DNA of 40,650 nt from Paenarthrobacter nitroguajacolicus JCM 14115 (lineage in GTDB: Bacteria; Actinomycetota; Actinomycetes; Actinomycetales; Micrococcaceae), in NCBI GenBank assembly GCA_001313365.1, contig BBFS01000041.1, positions 1 to 40,650 on the forward strand, in the 5' to 3' direction. Below, one piece after another: positions 8,997 to 20,332 of this stretch (the first letter of the stretch is position 1; every line of letters begins with the position of its first letter). The position numbers were made by a program, and so were the translations under genes. The notes under the pieces were generated by a model. The model did not search any database, was not told where the DNA came from, and saw only the letters and a program-made list of their open reading frames with translations.

Positions 8997-9583
8997 TTAG
9001 AGGCCCCAACGCACAATTGCGGGCGTCCGCTTATCCCAACCAAGGGTGCAGACTTTCGCCGTTCCCAGAATGAAGTGCCGGCCTTCGCGGGCATCCATTT
9101 CCAGCCAGCGGGCGGTGAGGATCCTGGAGAAATGACCGTGGGCCACTATCAGGACGTTGTCCATTCCGGATTCCAGGACGCGTCCAATGATCTTGTCGGC
9201 CCGTGCAGCAACTTCGTCCAGTGTTTCCCCGTTGGGCACGCCATCGGTCCAGATGAGGTAGTCGGGGGGGTTGTCCTTGCGGATCAGGTCCGAGCTGATG
9301 CTTCATAGTCGCCGTAGTTCCATTCGACGGCCAGCGGCTCATGGACAGCCTCCGGGTAGCCTGCCAGTTCTGCCGTGCGGCGTGCACGGCGAAGCGGTGA
9401 GGTCAGGACGAGGTCGAAGTCGATGCTTTCCAGGACCTTGCGGGCTTCAACGGCCTGCTGTTCACCCTCAACAGTGAGGGGAAGATCCGTCAGACCTGTG
9501 TACTGGCCGCTCTTGGACCATTCCGTCTCACCATGGCGAAGGATCCAGAGTTGCGGACGCGGGGGGGAAGTCGCTGCGTTCAT
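8997..9583 (-). CDS. Histidine phosphatase family protein (phosphoglycerate mutase-like)
   Basis: Cytoplasmic phosphatase of about 195 residues. The catalytic signature LRHGETEWS near residue 15 carries the phospho-accepting His; the second Arg is in LTSPLRRARRTAELAG; the second His is in VAHGHFSRILTARWLE. The acidic residue of EWNYGDYEG fits the proton donor region. A frameshift at 9265-9300 (run of seven G and a following indel) interrupts GDYEGISSDLI. ATG 9583 overlaps the stop of the CCA-adding enzyme gene by four bases (ATGA), so both are translated from one message. The physiological substrate cannot be told from sequence; mycothiol, cobalamin and sugar phosphates are all possible for the family. 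Confidence 0.87.
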
Positions 9584-11055
9584 GAGGGCTCCTCAGTTTC
9601 GGTCAAAGGCTCGACGACGGCGGACTCGGGTTGCGTTTCCCACCAAGCCAAGAGTTTCTGCTCGGCTTCCTCGGGGGGGATAGTGGTCCGTGTTCCATCC
9701 GTTCTTCCAGAAGGAACTTGTAAGCCCGCCCCCACTACCGGGCCGGGCTTGAGTCCCAGGAGCGCCATGATCTGCGCTCCATCTAGGTCAGGCCGGACGG
9801 CCGCCAGCGATTCCTGTTCCAGAAGCGCCGCAATGCGATGCTCAAGGTCATCGTAGGCGAAGGACAGACGGTCGGCCTTGCGCTGGTTACGCGTAGTGAC
9901 GTCGGAGCGGGTAAGCCGGTGCAGGCGTTCCAGGAGGGGACCTGCATCGGTGACGTAGCGACGTACAGCGGAATCGCTCCAGCCGGCATCGCCGTAACCG
10001 TAGAAACGCATGTGCAGTTCGACCAGGCGGGACACAGCTTTGATCGACTCGTTGTCGAAACGCAACGCTTTCATCCGTTTGGCTGTCAGCTTGGAACCAA
10101 CAACGTCATGGTGGCGGAAGCTCACCGCGCCGCCCGGTTCAAAGCGGCGCGTAGCCGGCTTGCCGACGTCGTGCATCAACGCTGCGAACCGCAGCACAAA
10201 ATCAGGGCCGGGCACGGGGGCCGTCAGGTCCTGTTTCCAATGCGGCAGCCTGCTCAAGGACCTGCAGCGAGTGCTGGTACACGTCTTTATGCCGGTGGTG
10301 TTCATCGGCTTCGAGGCGCAGGGCGGAAACCTCAGGGAGCACGAACTCAGCGAGCCCCCGTGTCCACCAGGAGGTCTATGCCTACCCGCGGGTGCGCTCC
10401 GTTGATGAGCTTGACCAGCTCTTCCCGGACGCGCTCTGCGGAGATGATCTTGATGCGGTCGGCCATCTGAGACATGGCGAGCCGGACGTCGTCGTGAACC
10501 GAGACGCCAGCTGGGAGGCGAATCGGGCCGCGCGCATCATGCGCAGCGGATCGTCGGAGAAAGAGGCCTCGGGGGCGCCTGGCGTGGCGAGCTCGGACGC
10601 GTGAAGATCGCGGACGCGCCGAACGGATCCACGAGTTCCAGGCTTGGCAGCCGCAGCGCCATGGCGTTGATGGTGAAGTCGCGGCGCAGCAGGTCGTCGG
10701 TCAGGGAGTTGCCGAACGCCACCACCGGCTTTCGCGAATCGGGGTCGTAAGCCTCCGCGCGATACGTGGTGACTTCGATCTGGAAGCCATTCTTCTTCAT
10801 ACCGATGGTGCCGAAGGCGCGCCCGATTTCCCAGAAGTTGTCCGCCCACTTCTTGATGACGGAGATGGTCTGGTCCGGCGTGGCGTCGGTGGTGAAGTCG
10901 AGGTCCGGGGATGTCCTCCCCCCCAGGAAAAGATCGCGCACGGGTCCACCGACCAAGGACAACTCGAAGCCGGCATCGACAAAGCGCTGCCCGAGGTCGA
11001 GCACCACCGGATCGATGGTGAAGTTAACAGAAGAGCTGTCCAATACGTGCGCCAT
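9580..11055 (-). CDS. CCA tRNA nucleotidyltransferase with HD domain
   Basis: Adds or repairs the 3' CCA end of tRNAs. The N-terminal class II nucleotidyltransferase domain has LSLVGGPVRDLFLGG and the metal-binding DLDFTTDA; RRDFTINAMAL and the DPLRMMRAARFASQL segment follow. A C-terminal HD domain is seen in LMHDVGKPATRRF and FRHHDVVGSK, then LVELHMRFYGY. Total about 490 residues, right for the actinobacterial enzyme. The start is ATG 11055. Frame breaks lie near 10600, 10510, 10385 and 10245; between them every frame carries consecutive pieces of the same protein. Divergent from the NUDIX gene, and its stop overlaps the phosphatase start. Confidence 0.88.
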
Positions 11056-11203
11056 AGTTCCTTAAGCTTGGCAGATTTTTGCTCTGCAGTGGGCCACTGC
11101 TCCATGCGAAATCAGGCATGCGTCCGCGGAGCATCTCCTGCAGTCCATCTTGTGGCCATGTCCCGGTCATCACTCGAGGGCAAGAGTCGTTAGAGTGGAC
11201 CTC

Positions 11204-11757
11204 ATGGCCAACCCGATCCCGAGCGCTCCTGGCAGGAGGACAAACGCACCGTTGCCGTCGCAATCGGTGCGCACGTCGCGCCCGCCCAGCAGCATCCGGT
11301 GCAGGCCTCGCTTCCCACTGTGGAGGAAGTGTCAGCCGGTGGCGTTGTAGTAGACACGTCCGACGGCGAACTCCGGGTTGCGATTATCGCCCGCCTTAAT
11401 AGGGGTGGCCGGCTTGAGTGGTGCCTCCCGAAGGGCCATCCCGAAGGTCGCGAGAACAACGAGGAAGCTGCCGTACGTGAGATCGCCGAGGAAACCGGCA
11501 TCGAAGGCAGCATCCTGGCGCCCCCCCTCGGCAGCATCGACTACTGGTTCACCGTGAGCGGCCACCGCGTCCACAAGACCGTGCACCATTTTCTGCTCCG
11601 GGCCACGGGCGGCGAGCTGACCATCGAGAATGATCCGGACCAGGAGGCCGTTGACGCCGCATGGGTTCCCATCCAGGAACTGGCCCGGAAATTGTCCTTC
11701 CCGAATGAACGCCGCATCGCCGATTTGGCACGGGAAGTGCTGCCCGAACACCTCTGA
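11204..11757 (+). CDS. NUDIX hydrolase
   Basis: Cytoplasmic hydrolase of nucleoside diphosphate-linked compounds, about 185 residues. The Nudix box is complete: GHPEGRENNEEAAVREIAEE followed by TGI, with the metal-binding Glu pair. The domain begins EEVSAGGVVVDT and ends WVPIQELARKLSF. I chose ATG 11204 because its frame (MANPIPSAPGRRTNAPLP) joins SAIGAHVAPAQQ and the Nudix domain after restoring one G near 11260, giving the proline-rich N-terminal extension common in this neighbourhood. A shorter protein could start at the GTG 11299. It is 26 bases upstream of murJ and probably co-transcribed. Confidence 0.86.
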
Positions 11758-11783
11758 CCCGGGTACATGGGACGATAAAGGCG

Positions 11784-13866
11784 ATGTCTGAAGCCAAAAC
11801 AACCCAGTCCGTTCAATCCGGAGAAGCACGTTCCAGCGCCATCATGGCAGCAGGAACGCTGGTTTCCCGGTTCCTTGGCTTCGCCAAAACGTGGATGCTC
11901 GGTGCCGCCCTCGGCCTGGGCTCCACGATCAATGACACGTTCATTAACGCGAACAACCTGCCGAACCTGATCTTCCTGTTGGTAGCAGGCGGCGTGTTCA
12001 ATGCCGTCCTGGTCCCTCAGATCATCAAGGCCAGCAAGGCCCCCCCGGACCGCGGCGCGGACTACATCAGCCGCCTGCTGACACTCGCAGTCCTGGTGCT
12101 GCTGGCGCTGACGGCGCTGGTAACACTTGCGGCACCCCTGGTCATCGACCTCACCACCCAGGGCTATTCCGAGCAACAGAAGGCGTTGGCGGTCACCTTC
12201 GCTTTCTGGTGCCTGCCCCCCCAGATCTTCTTTTACGGGCTCTACGCGCTCCTCACGCAGGTGCTGAACGCCCACGGAGCGTTCGGGCCCGCCATGTGGG
12301 CTCCCATCCTCAACAACCTGGTGGCCATCGCCGGCTTGGGGATGTTCATTTGGATTCTTGGCGAGAACGTCTACAACCCCCCCCACACTTTGGACAATTG
12401 GGGACCCACCCAGACACTCCTGATTGCCGGTTTCTCCACTTTCGGTGTGGTGGCGCAGACTGCCATCCTTCTGATTCCCGTCTTCCGCTTGCGCCTTGGC
12501 CTCCGGCCTCGCTTTGGCTGGCGCGGAGTTGGACTCGGCCAGGCAGCAAAGCTGAGTGTGTGGACGCTGGCGACTGCCGCCGTCGGGCAGTTGGCGTTCC
12601 TTTACGTCATGAGGATCGCCACGATTCCCGGTGCCGAGCGCCTCCGTTTGGACAACGCCGGGGGGGACAAAGCCGCTGCGGCCGTTCTCCCAGGTAACGC
12701 CGTCCTGGAAGTCGCCAGCCAGCTGTACCTGCTGCCGCACTCGATCATCGCGTTGTCCTTGGCCACCGTCCTCTTCAACCGCATGACGCGCGCGTCGCAG
12801 GACGCAACAAAGCCGAACTGCGTGACGCCCTGTCCCACGGTCTCCGCACCATGGCCGTCGCTACGGTTTTCGGTGCCCTGGCGCTGTTCGCGCTGGCCGG
12901 CCCCCCCTGGGCATGTTCTTCTCCGGCGGCGAACCGCAGGACGGCGTCATGCTGGCCCAAACGCTCACCATCCTCGCCCTGAGCACTCCGTTCCTGAGTG
13001 CGAACTTCATGATGTCCCGTGTGTTCTACGCCAACGAGGATGCCCGTACGCCCCTGTATGTCCAGTTGTGGCTGGCCGTGATCTACGTGGTGGGCGCGTT
13101 CTTCATCCAGTTCCTCCCCGTCGGCCAGATCATCTACGCGATCGCCATCCTTTACACACTGGGCAACATCCTCTCTGTGGTGATCAGCGTGGTGTTCCTT
13201 CGCCGCTTGTTGGGTCACCTGGACGGTCCCCGCATTGCCAATTCGTACATTCGCATGGGTTACGCGGGCCTGGGATCTGCGGTAGCCGGCGCTGGGGGGG
13301 CCTTGTGGCTTTTGGGCAGCTACCGCGCCGACGGCTTCGCGTGGAGCAGCCGACCGGCCGCCTTGGTGACGGTCGTCATCGTCGGGCCCGTCATGCTGCT
13401 CGCCTACCTGGTCCTCCTGCGCGTCTTCCACGTCACCGAACTGCGCGACCTCCTGCGTCCGCTCATGGGCCGTCTGGGCCGAGGAGCACCCGCACCTGTT
13501 ACCGGTGCAGCACCGGAACCCACGACGCCGGCACGCGCCACGGTCTCGGACGATACAGGTTTGATCCCGCGCATCTCCGGCGAGTTCGATGCTGCCTCCT
13601 TCAGGGCCGGGCCTGCGCTCGCTCCACAGCGGGCTGCCGAACCCGCCGCCGCCGGAAACTCACCTGACGCACCCAAGAACTACCTGCCGGAGGAAGACAC
13701 GCCCGGCACGGCTCGCGGCGGCAGGTTCCGTCCGCAGGTCCCCTTGCCGGGTCGGCGGACATACCAAGCGACGCAGGACAGAATCCGTACTTCCCCACTA
13801 AGCGCAACCACAGGAAGTAAGCCGGTGGCGCCAACATGGGCGGCGGGCGTCAATCCGCTAGGCTAG
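11784..13866 (+). CDS. murJ: Lipid II flippase MurJ (MviN)
   Basis: Polytopic membrane protein of about 694 residues that moves lipid II across the membrane for peptidoglycan synthesis. The MOP-superfamily pattern is clear: AIMAAGTLVSRFLGFAKTW, INDTFINANNLPNLIFLLV, GGVFNAVLVPQI, FYGLYALLTQVLNAHGAFGP and WAPILNNLVAI. The C-terminal 140 residues are a Pro/Ala-rich cytoplasmic tail ending WAAGVNPLG. Extra prolines in KAPPDRG and CLPPQIFF come from runs of seven C. One true frame break lies near 12800, and another long C run near 12901 falls where LAGPLGMFFSGG should be. Family knowledge: in mycobacteria MviN carries a pseudokinase and a carbohydrate-binding module on its own C-terminus; here a separate following gene carries them. 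Confidence 0.92.
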
Positions 13867-13959
13867 AAACGAATATAGGTAGTTGCAAAAGCGGTTCAAC
13901 CGGCTCGCCGGGGGAGCCATGTGCAGGACCGCAGCTGCCGGACAGCCTAGGAGGAACAC

Positions 13960-15687
13960 GTGTCCCACCCGATCGACGTCGGATCAGTACTTGGCGGCCG
14001 CTACAAGGTCACGGCCAATGTATTGACCTCGCATGACCAAGATCAGGTGCTCGACGGCGTGGACCAAGTCCTCAACCGTCCCGTGAGCATCCTTGTTGCC
14101 GGTCCCGGAAATGCCGAGCAGGTTGCTCAGAGCGCCCGCGAAGTAGCCACTGGGGAGAGGCCGGGCCACGTTCAGATCCTGGACTTGGGCATCAGTGAAA
14201 ACACCACGTACCTGATCACCAACCACAGCACCGCCCCCCCCGATCTGTTGGACCTTGTGGTCGCCACCAACCCGCCGTACATCGAGCCTTTCTTCACCGA
14301 AACGCTCGGAAGCGAGATCTTCGGCCAGCCGCGCACCTATGAGCCTGAAACTTACGATGGCCTGTACGAGGATGACGAGCACGACGCCGAGTACATCCAG
14401 TACGACGAAAACGGCTACCCCCATCCCGTCAGAGTCCAACGATGAGCCTGACTCGGTGCCTGCTGCCCCCAGCACGCACCGCGCCTCACGTACCGCCTAT
14501 GCCTTCGTCCAGCCCCTCTTCACCGAAGAGCGGTATCGCGGGGGGGAAGCTGGCTGCGGCCGCTGCCGGTGCCGGAGCAGCGGGTGTTGCTGCCGCTGCA
14601 GCGCTGAAGCATGCGGGTTCCAAGAACAACGACGCCGGAGCTGCCGCTACTGGTCCTGCCGACGCTGGCGCTGCCTCTGCCGGCCCTGGTTCCAGGGGCG
14701 GAGCGTCGCCTGCTGTTGCCTCGCAGCCGCCCACCCAGCCGTTTCATCGCAGCCCGTTTCGACTTCGCCCGTCTCGTCGCCGCCAACCAGCCACGAGCCA
14801 ACCAGCCACGAGCCGGCCAGCAGCGAGTCTGCTGCGGAGCCGAAGGTTTCCCTGTGGTCCGAAGAGGATTACGGCTTTAGCGGCTCAGGCGCCGCTGCAG
14901 CTGCTGGTGGTTCCGGTGTAGCAAGCCGGGGGGACCGACTCCGGCTACGATCGCGCGCCAAGCAGCTTCCCGGCGTCGTCAGCTGTTACGGACGATTACG
15001 AGGACGAGGAAGTTTACGAAGACGAGGCTCCTGAGAAGGAACCGCGTTCCCTGCGCTGGCTGGTAGGCGGCCTTCTCGCAGCTGTCTTGGTGGTCGGACT
15101 CGTGCTTGCGGTGACCAATCTGGGTAGCCTCCTGCCCAGTGGTGCACCTGCCGCGACGCAAAGCACGCCTGCCCCTCAATCTTCCGCCGCGGAAACCGAG
15201 GAGCCCGCGCCTACAGAAGCTCCGGCCCCCGGCCACACCACCGGAAATTGAAGGCATCACGCGCCTCGGCGACTTCCCCCTTCGCCGCCACCTATGACAA
15301 GGACCTTGCCAGGGCCTTTGACGGTAACGCTGCCAGCTACTGGTCGGACATGGAATTCGCCTCTGCAAACTGGGGGTGGGCTCTTCGAAGACATGCCCCC
15401 CCTTGTGGTTAAGCTCAAGGAACCCACCGAGGTTAAGTCGGTAGTGCTCAACCAGTTGGGTGGCTCCGGCGGTAGCATCAGCGTCTACACCAACGATCGT
15501 CCTGCTATGGACGGCGCAAAACTCGTGGGCACCAACAGCTTCACGTCCCCCGGAACTGACCATGCCGCTTGCAGCACCGGCGCAGACCCAGTACGTCATC
15601 GTAGTCATCAGCGCACTCCCGAAGCTGGCTGCACCGAAGACGCGATTCGGATTCGGACTGCGCCTGGCCGAGGTCACGGTCCAGTAG
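13960..15687 (+). CDS. Membrane protein with degenerate kinase-like N-terminus and discoidin-like C-terminus (MviN-associated)
   Basis: GTG 13960 follows AGGAGG. The N-terminal part (GSVLGGRYKVTANVLTS, LNRPVSILVAGPG, SAREVA, VQILDLGISENTTYLI) resembles a Ser/Thr kinase N-lobe, but no HRD or DFG catalytic motifs follow. An acidic Tyr-rich stretch and a long Ala/Pro/Ser-rich linker come next, then one transmembrane helix (WLVGGLLAAVLVVGLVLAV, about 15058-15115). The outside part reads DKDLARAFDGNAASYWSDM and LKEPTEVKSVVLNQLGG, ending RLAEVTVQ: a discoidin/F5-8-type fold like the C-terminal carbohydrate-binding module of mycobacterial MviN. Many frame breaks occur (near 14430, 14545, 14750, 14930, 15230, 15380, 15555). 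A role as MurJ partner is inference. Confidence 0.72.
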
Positions 15688-15692
15688 CCAAA

Positions 15693-15760
15693 CCCAATGT
15701 AGGTAGCAGTAGAGGCCGTTTTGACTCGTCAGAACGGCCTCTACTGCTACCTACATTGGC
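15693..15760. repeat. Complete intergenic hairpin repeat, probable terminator
   Basis: A 27-base perfect inverted repeat (15694-15720 with 15733-15759) around a 12-base loop. The left arm begins ccaatgtaggtagcagtaga and ends in ggccgtt followed by ttgac. It shares layout and most inner bases with the elements at 3973-4038 and 1-34 (inner tcaaaacg or tcagaacg, then a ctgctac block, then an outer ttgg). It starts six bases after the stop of the pseudokinase-like gene, so it probably ends the murJ transcript. Confidence 0.8.
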
Positions 15761-15920
15761 GTCACCGCTTAGATTCGGCATGCCTGCAGACGGTACCCTG
15801 AATGATGGTGGCTTTTAGGGTCCCCCCCAACTCCAACGGAATATTTGGATAGCAACAGGGGTTGAGTCAGGTGGCTGCCCCGAAAGCCGCAGCATCGACT
15901 AAGGAAGAGGTTCACGCCAC

Positions 15921-16879
15921 GTGAGCATTGCAGAAAACAGCGCATCGCAGGTGCGTGACGTCATCATCGTAGGTTCAGGCCCTGCCGGCTACACCGCCGC
16001 CGTTTACACCGCCCGCGCCAACATGAAGCCTCTGCTCATTGCCGGTTCCGTCACAGCTGGTGGCGAACTGATGAACACCACGGACGTGGAAAACTACCCG
16101 GGTTTCCCGGAGGGCATCATGGGCCCGGACCTGATGGAGAACTTCGAAAAGCAGGCCGCTCGTTTCGGCACCGAGATCCAGTTCGAGGATGTCACCGAGC
16201 TGGACCTCGACGGCGACATCAAGACTGTGACCATCGGAACGGGGGGGAGACCTTCCAGCGAAGGCCATCATCCTGTCCACGGGTTCGGCATACCGCGAGC
16301 TCGGCCTGGCCAACGAAAAGCGCCTTTCCGGCCACGGAGTTAGCTGGTGTGCAACCTGTGACGGTTTCTTCTTCAAGGATCAGGACATCGCCGTTATCGG
16401 TGGTGGCGACTCCGCCATGGAGGAAGCACTGTTCCTCACCAAGTTCGCGAAGTCCGTTACCGTTGTCCACCGCCGCGATACCCTCAAGGCTTCAAAGATC
16501 ATGGGTGACCGTGCCCAGGCTCACGAGAAGATCAACTTTGTCTGGAACACCGCTGTTGAAGATGTTCTCGGTGAAGACAAGGTCACCGGCCTGAAGCTGA
16601 AGAACCTGGTGGACGGCACCGAGTCTGAACTCGCAGTCACCGGCGTGTTCGTGGCCATCGGCAACGACCCCCCGCACGGATCTCATCAAGGGCAAGGTTG
16701 ATCTGACCCCCGAGGGAACCATCGCCGTAGAAGGCCGTAGCTCCCGAACCAACATCAAGGGTGTCTTCGCCGCGGGCGATGTCATCGACCCCACGTACCG
16801 CCAGGCCATCACCGCTTCGGGCTCCGGTTGTGTGGCTGCCCTTGACGTAGAGCACTACCTCGCAGACCTGCACTCCTAG
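15921..16879 (+). CDS. trxB: Thioredoxin-disulfide reductase
   Basis: NADPH-dependent flavoenzyme that reduces thioredoxin. The FAD motif [20 protein letters not shown], the redox-active pair in SWCATCDG, the NADPH motif [17 protein letters not shown] with HRRD, and the C-terminal [20 protein letters not shown] are all present. About 320 residues, normal length. GTG 15921 is in frame with [13 protein letters not shown]. Two frame breaks: near 16245 (a run of seven G where TGTGET is expected, with one base lost shortly after) and near 16672 (IGNDP-RTDLI). trxA follows 34 bases later and both end at the terminator at 17271. Confidence 0.93.
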
Positions 16880-16913
16880 ACTGCATCCAAGCAACCATAC
16901 GAAGGGAAAAGTT

Positions 16914-17241
16914 ATGAGCAACGCAAAAGACGTAACTGACGCAAGCTTCAGAACGGATGTATTGGCTTCCGAGAAGCCGGTCATCGTGGACTTCTGGGCA
17001 GAGTGGTGCGGCCCCTGCCGCAAGCTCGGTCCCATCCTCGACGAGATCTCCGTTGAGTACAGCGAGAAGGTTGACGTAGTAAAGCTCAACGTCGACGACA
17101 ACCCCCGCGATCGCCGCCGAATATGGCATTACGTCCATCCCGGCTGTCTACCTGTTCAGTGGGGGAGAAGTGAAGAGCACTGTCATCGGTGCCAAGCCGA
17201 AGCAGTTCTTCGAAAAGGAATTTGCGGACGTCCTGTCCTAG
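16914..17241 (+). CDS. trxA: Thioredoxin
   Basis: Cytoplasmic disulfide reductase, about 108 residues. The active site [10 protein letters not shown] lies in the usual [13 protein letters not shown] context and [10 protein letters not shown] is the following strand. A five-C run at 17101 adds one base; after it the family text continues in another frame as [17 protein letters not shown] and ends FADVLS at the TAG 17239-17241. The ATG 16914 has gaaggg upstream. It forms an operon with trxB, its reductase. Confidence 0.92.
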
Positions 17242-17270
17242 CCTTCACTTCTGATCTAATTCGTAGAAAG

Positions 17271-17314
17271 CCGGCGGTTGCTGCTCCTGAGGGAGTGGAA
17301 ACCGCCGGTTTTTT
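17271..17314 (+). terminator. Rho-independent terminator of trxB-trxA
   Basis: The arms ccggcggtt (17271-17279) and aaccgccgg (17300-17308) are perfectly complementary, with a 20-base loop that can pair further, and are followed directly by six T on the plus strand. It lies 30 bases after the trxA stop. Confidence 0.85.
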
Positions 17315-17863
17315 GCTGCTCAGAACGACATAAACCAGAATACGTCACTTACACAACCTTCTAGCTCTGGGCAGGCTCACACCTTCTCAGAATTGGTCAC
17401 TTCACTTCTCCCTACCAGGGGGGGTAGGGAGAAGTCAGCTGAACACACCCCTCTAAATCTTTCGGTCCCGTGTTTCTCATTCCCGGCCCGCCGAGCAGAT
17501 TACCTTCTCCCAGCAGGACCCGCGTCGCTGAGGTTCCTCGCCCGGAATCTCCCCCCCTGTCCGCTCCGGGTTCTCCGAGTCCTAGTCTCGGGTCACCGCT
17601 GATATCTAATTGGGCTGGTGGGGGCGGTATCGGGTTCCGCCCAACTTCGCGCTGCTCGAGGAAATGTTACAACCTGGCCTGTTCGAAAGTTCTATAGAAA
17701 CTCCTCTCTACCGCCCGTCGTCGGGGGAACGAGTTTGGTAATGACTCGGGGTGCGGCCGCGTGAGTAGTTCTCAATCCGTCGCACCTATAGCGAGCCAGT
17801 ATCGACGAAAAGAGGGATCTCTGACGTGGGGGGGTTAAAGACGCTGGTCCGAACGGGAAGTCT

Positions 17864-17879
17864 TGTTTCACGTGAAACA
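17864..17879. promoter_or_regulatory. parS site 1
   Basis: TGTTTCACGTGAAACA, a perfect 16-base palindrome identical to the bacterial parS consensus bound by ParB. It is followed by site 2 after 51 bases, forming a close pair at the trxA side of the gene-free segment. Confidence 0.95.
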
Positions 17880-17930
17880 GCGCGTTCGCATTCACGGTGT
17901 CTGCCCGTTGTGTCACCCTAGGACATTGCC

Positions 17931-17946
17931 AGTTTCACGTGAAACG
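17931..17946. promoter_or_regulatory. parS site 2
   Basis: aGTTTCACGTGAAACg: perfect 14-base core, both outer consensus bases changed. It pairs closely with site 1. Confidence 0.92.
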
Positions 17947-19104
17947 TCTTCCGTTGCACCGCTGCGACTACGCTTTTGGCTCGGCGTATCTGCTAAGTCA
18001 GCAGAACAGCCACTAAGCGCACCACGGCGACAATTGGGAGGCAATCCGTTGCGCGCTTCTGTCGACACGGATAGTTTCAGTGCGCGAGGCTGGGGGGGTG
18101 TCCTTTGCCCGCGCCACGACCGGAGGGCGGGGGGGAATCGCACGAACTACGCGGAAAGTCAGCTCGACCGGGACGATTTCGGACTGGGCTGAGTAGTGTC
18201 ACAGTCAAAGTCTGGTTTGGTTGCAGTTCCATATGCCGCGATAACGAACTTTGGAAGGTTATGTTGTCATCCAACTCCAATCCATTTCCCCCCCTTGAAA
18301 TCGAATAACCCGCCGTCCCTAGAGAGTCAACGGCCAAGTCAGGGCTGTGCAGGCTCCGCTGTGGTAGCACCGCCTCCTACGGCACCCTAGGGGACCCTGA
18401 TAGCCACCAGACGCGCTCTTTGGGCGGCGACAGCCTTCGGGGGGGTCTTGGCACCGCTACACGACAAGGACCCACGGATGCCGCTTCCTGCGGCTAGACA
18501 GCTGCAAAATGGTCAGGGCATCTTCGCTCATGGTCTCCGTAGGATGGGCTCCATGGCAACTTCAGGCATTGCCAGCTGCTCTAATCTCCTACAGACAGTC
18601 CACATCTCATCAAGAAGGAGTGCGGCCAGGCCCGAATTAGCTACCCAACCACCACCCAGCCCAGGTTTGCGCGCAGAAAAACAGTGCCGAATCAGGTCGA
18701 CGCTCCCAAGCGTCACGCCGAGACCAGGCCACACTCCAGCGCCCCCATCCTATTGCATCCACGCGCAACACTGCCCCCCACGCCGCACGACTCCACCTAG
18801 CGTTTAGTGGAGCACAGCTGGCGCTCCGCCTGCACCATACAACTCACTAGAACCGCATTGCGCCGGCGTTCCGCCTGCCACGTCGGATTAGTGTGCTGGG
18901 AGTTCATTGGAGATCCTCTTGCCGAGTCCTTAGTTCCGACGGGGTGCCGTCACTCTCAGGAGGGGGCAGCCAAGGGATCAATTGAAGCTGAACACAAGAA
19001 GTTCTCTTTCCTGCCTCGTGGTCTGAGCCCGTCGGTAATAGTTCTTGCCAGCATATAGCGCGGGCATTGCGGACGTGCGATCGACCCTTAGCTCAGGCAA
19101 GCAG

Positions 19105-19120
19105 TGTTTCACGTGAAACA
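19105..19120. promoter_or_regulatory. parS site 3
   Basis: TGTTTCACGTGAAACA, the perfect 16-base consensus; the palindrome extends one further pair to 18 bases (19104-19121). Confidence 0.95.
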
Positions 19121-19714
19121 CGACATGGCTTGTCGGGCTTTTCGCACTATTTGTCGTTTCCCTACCACCCAATAGAGCACCAGCTATTGGCTCGCAAGGA
19201 TCAAGGGTGATCAGGCCCTTGCAGCTCCGTAGTGGCCAGGAAGATGAGCCGCCCATAAGTTCGCTGCGCCAGGCCACAGCGATGGAGTGGCGTCATCCAC
19301 GATGGGTGAGCTCCGAGTTCGCAGCCGGCACGCAGGCCACCCACGAGCGGGCCCGTGCAAATTCATCTCCGACCCGCACCCGAGTGGCTCGCCCCCCGAC
19401 GCAGAAGGAGACATCCATCGAGCATCGTGTCGCACCACCAATGCAAGCAGGACTGCTATTGGCGCTACACCAACGATTGCGTCGGGCGCCTCAGCGTTGA
19501 ATGACACGTATATATCCGCTCCACTGACGCGAAAGGCCATTGCCGACTACGACCAGCAAACCCTGGGAGAACACAAGCCCCCCCCATCAGCATCGAAGCT
19601 GAGCGGCTAGAGCCTGACGCATCCAGATCACCTCGGCTGGCACTACGCTATTCAGGACTCAGGGACATCCAGATGCCCCACCGGAGCCTTGACACTCCCT
19701 GGGTCGCCTTTCGC

Positions 19715-19730
19715 TGTTTCACGTGAAACA
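19715..19730. promoter_or_regulatory. parS site 4
   Basis: TGTTTCACGTGAAACA, the perfect 16-base consensus. Site 5 begins only 34 bases later, the tightest pair in the cluster. Confidence 0.95.
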
Positions 19731-19748
19731 ACGAAGAAAAATACGGAC

Positions 19749-19764
19749 CGTTTCACGTGAAACA
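19749..19764. promoter_or_regulatory. parS site 5
   Basis: cGTTTCACGTGAAACA: perfect 14-base core, one outer base changed. It is the last site before the first DnaA-box array, about 500 bases away. Confidence 0.93.
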
Positions 19765-20268
19765 GTGTGGTTCGAGTCGTCGCGCCTGAATGCAGGTGGA
19801 AGTCGCAAAGAGGGAAGTCTCATAATGACTGACATGAACGACACTGGTTGCCAAAGCCTGACCGAGACAGGAGTCGATGCTACTAGATTCTTTGGGCCCG
19901 GGGAGACGATGGGCGCGGTCAACTGCGTCTTGTCAGGAGGCCGTGGCGCATGAGATGGATCTTGCTGCATGCATACGATCGACCACTTAGTTCAGTCATC
20001 CCTGGGCACAGGGCCGTAGACATCGGATGAATATGCCGAGCTGAATGCTGTTCTCACATTGAATGTCATGGAGTGTGGTGCAAGCACAGGAGACGAAGCT
20101 CCGCGTGAGCATGTCCTATTCAAGTGACGATCGTAACTCAACCCACCTTCCGCAGCGAGGGAGGTCATAAGCCCCCCGTGGTCCAAGCAGGAGCAGTGCA
20201 CTCAAGTGCCTCCTAAAGCAAGGCCAACCAGGGGGGGAGGCTTTGGAGTTGGGCGCCGTCGGCGGTAA

Positions 20269-20332
20269 TTATCCACGGACTTATGCACAATGTTATCCAC
20301 AGGCTTATCCACCGCTCATGACATTACCCACA
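20269..20332 (+). promoter_or_regulatory. DnaA-box array 1, 12-bp phased
   Basis: Four 9-mers start exactly 12 bases apart: TTATCCACG (20269), TTATGCACA (20281), TTATCCACA (20293) and TTATCCACC (20305), followed by TTACCCACA at 20324. One is the perfect DnaA box and the others differ by one base. All point the same way with three-base spacers. Family knowledge: closely spaced boxes in one orientation allow head-to-tail DnaA oligomers. The site is about 9 kb from dnaA, in the gene-free segment, between parS sites 5 and 6. Actual DnaA binding is inferred. Confidence 0.8.

Noticed and set aside
11541..12740. A 399-codon open frame on the minus strand opposite murJ and the NUDIX gene
   Set aside because: It lies antisense to murJ and the NUDIX gene, has a shadow-like composition rich in Gln, Gly and Arg, and no domain. 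Long antisense frames are normal in high-GC DNA.
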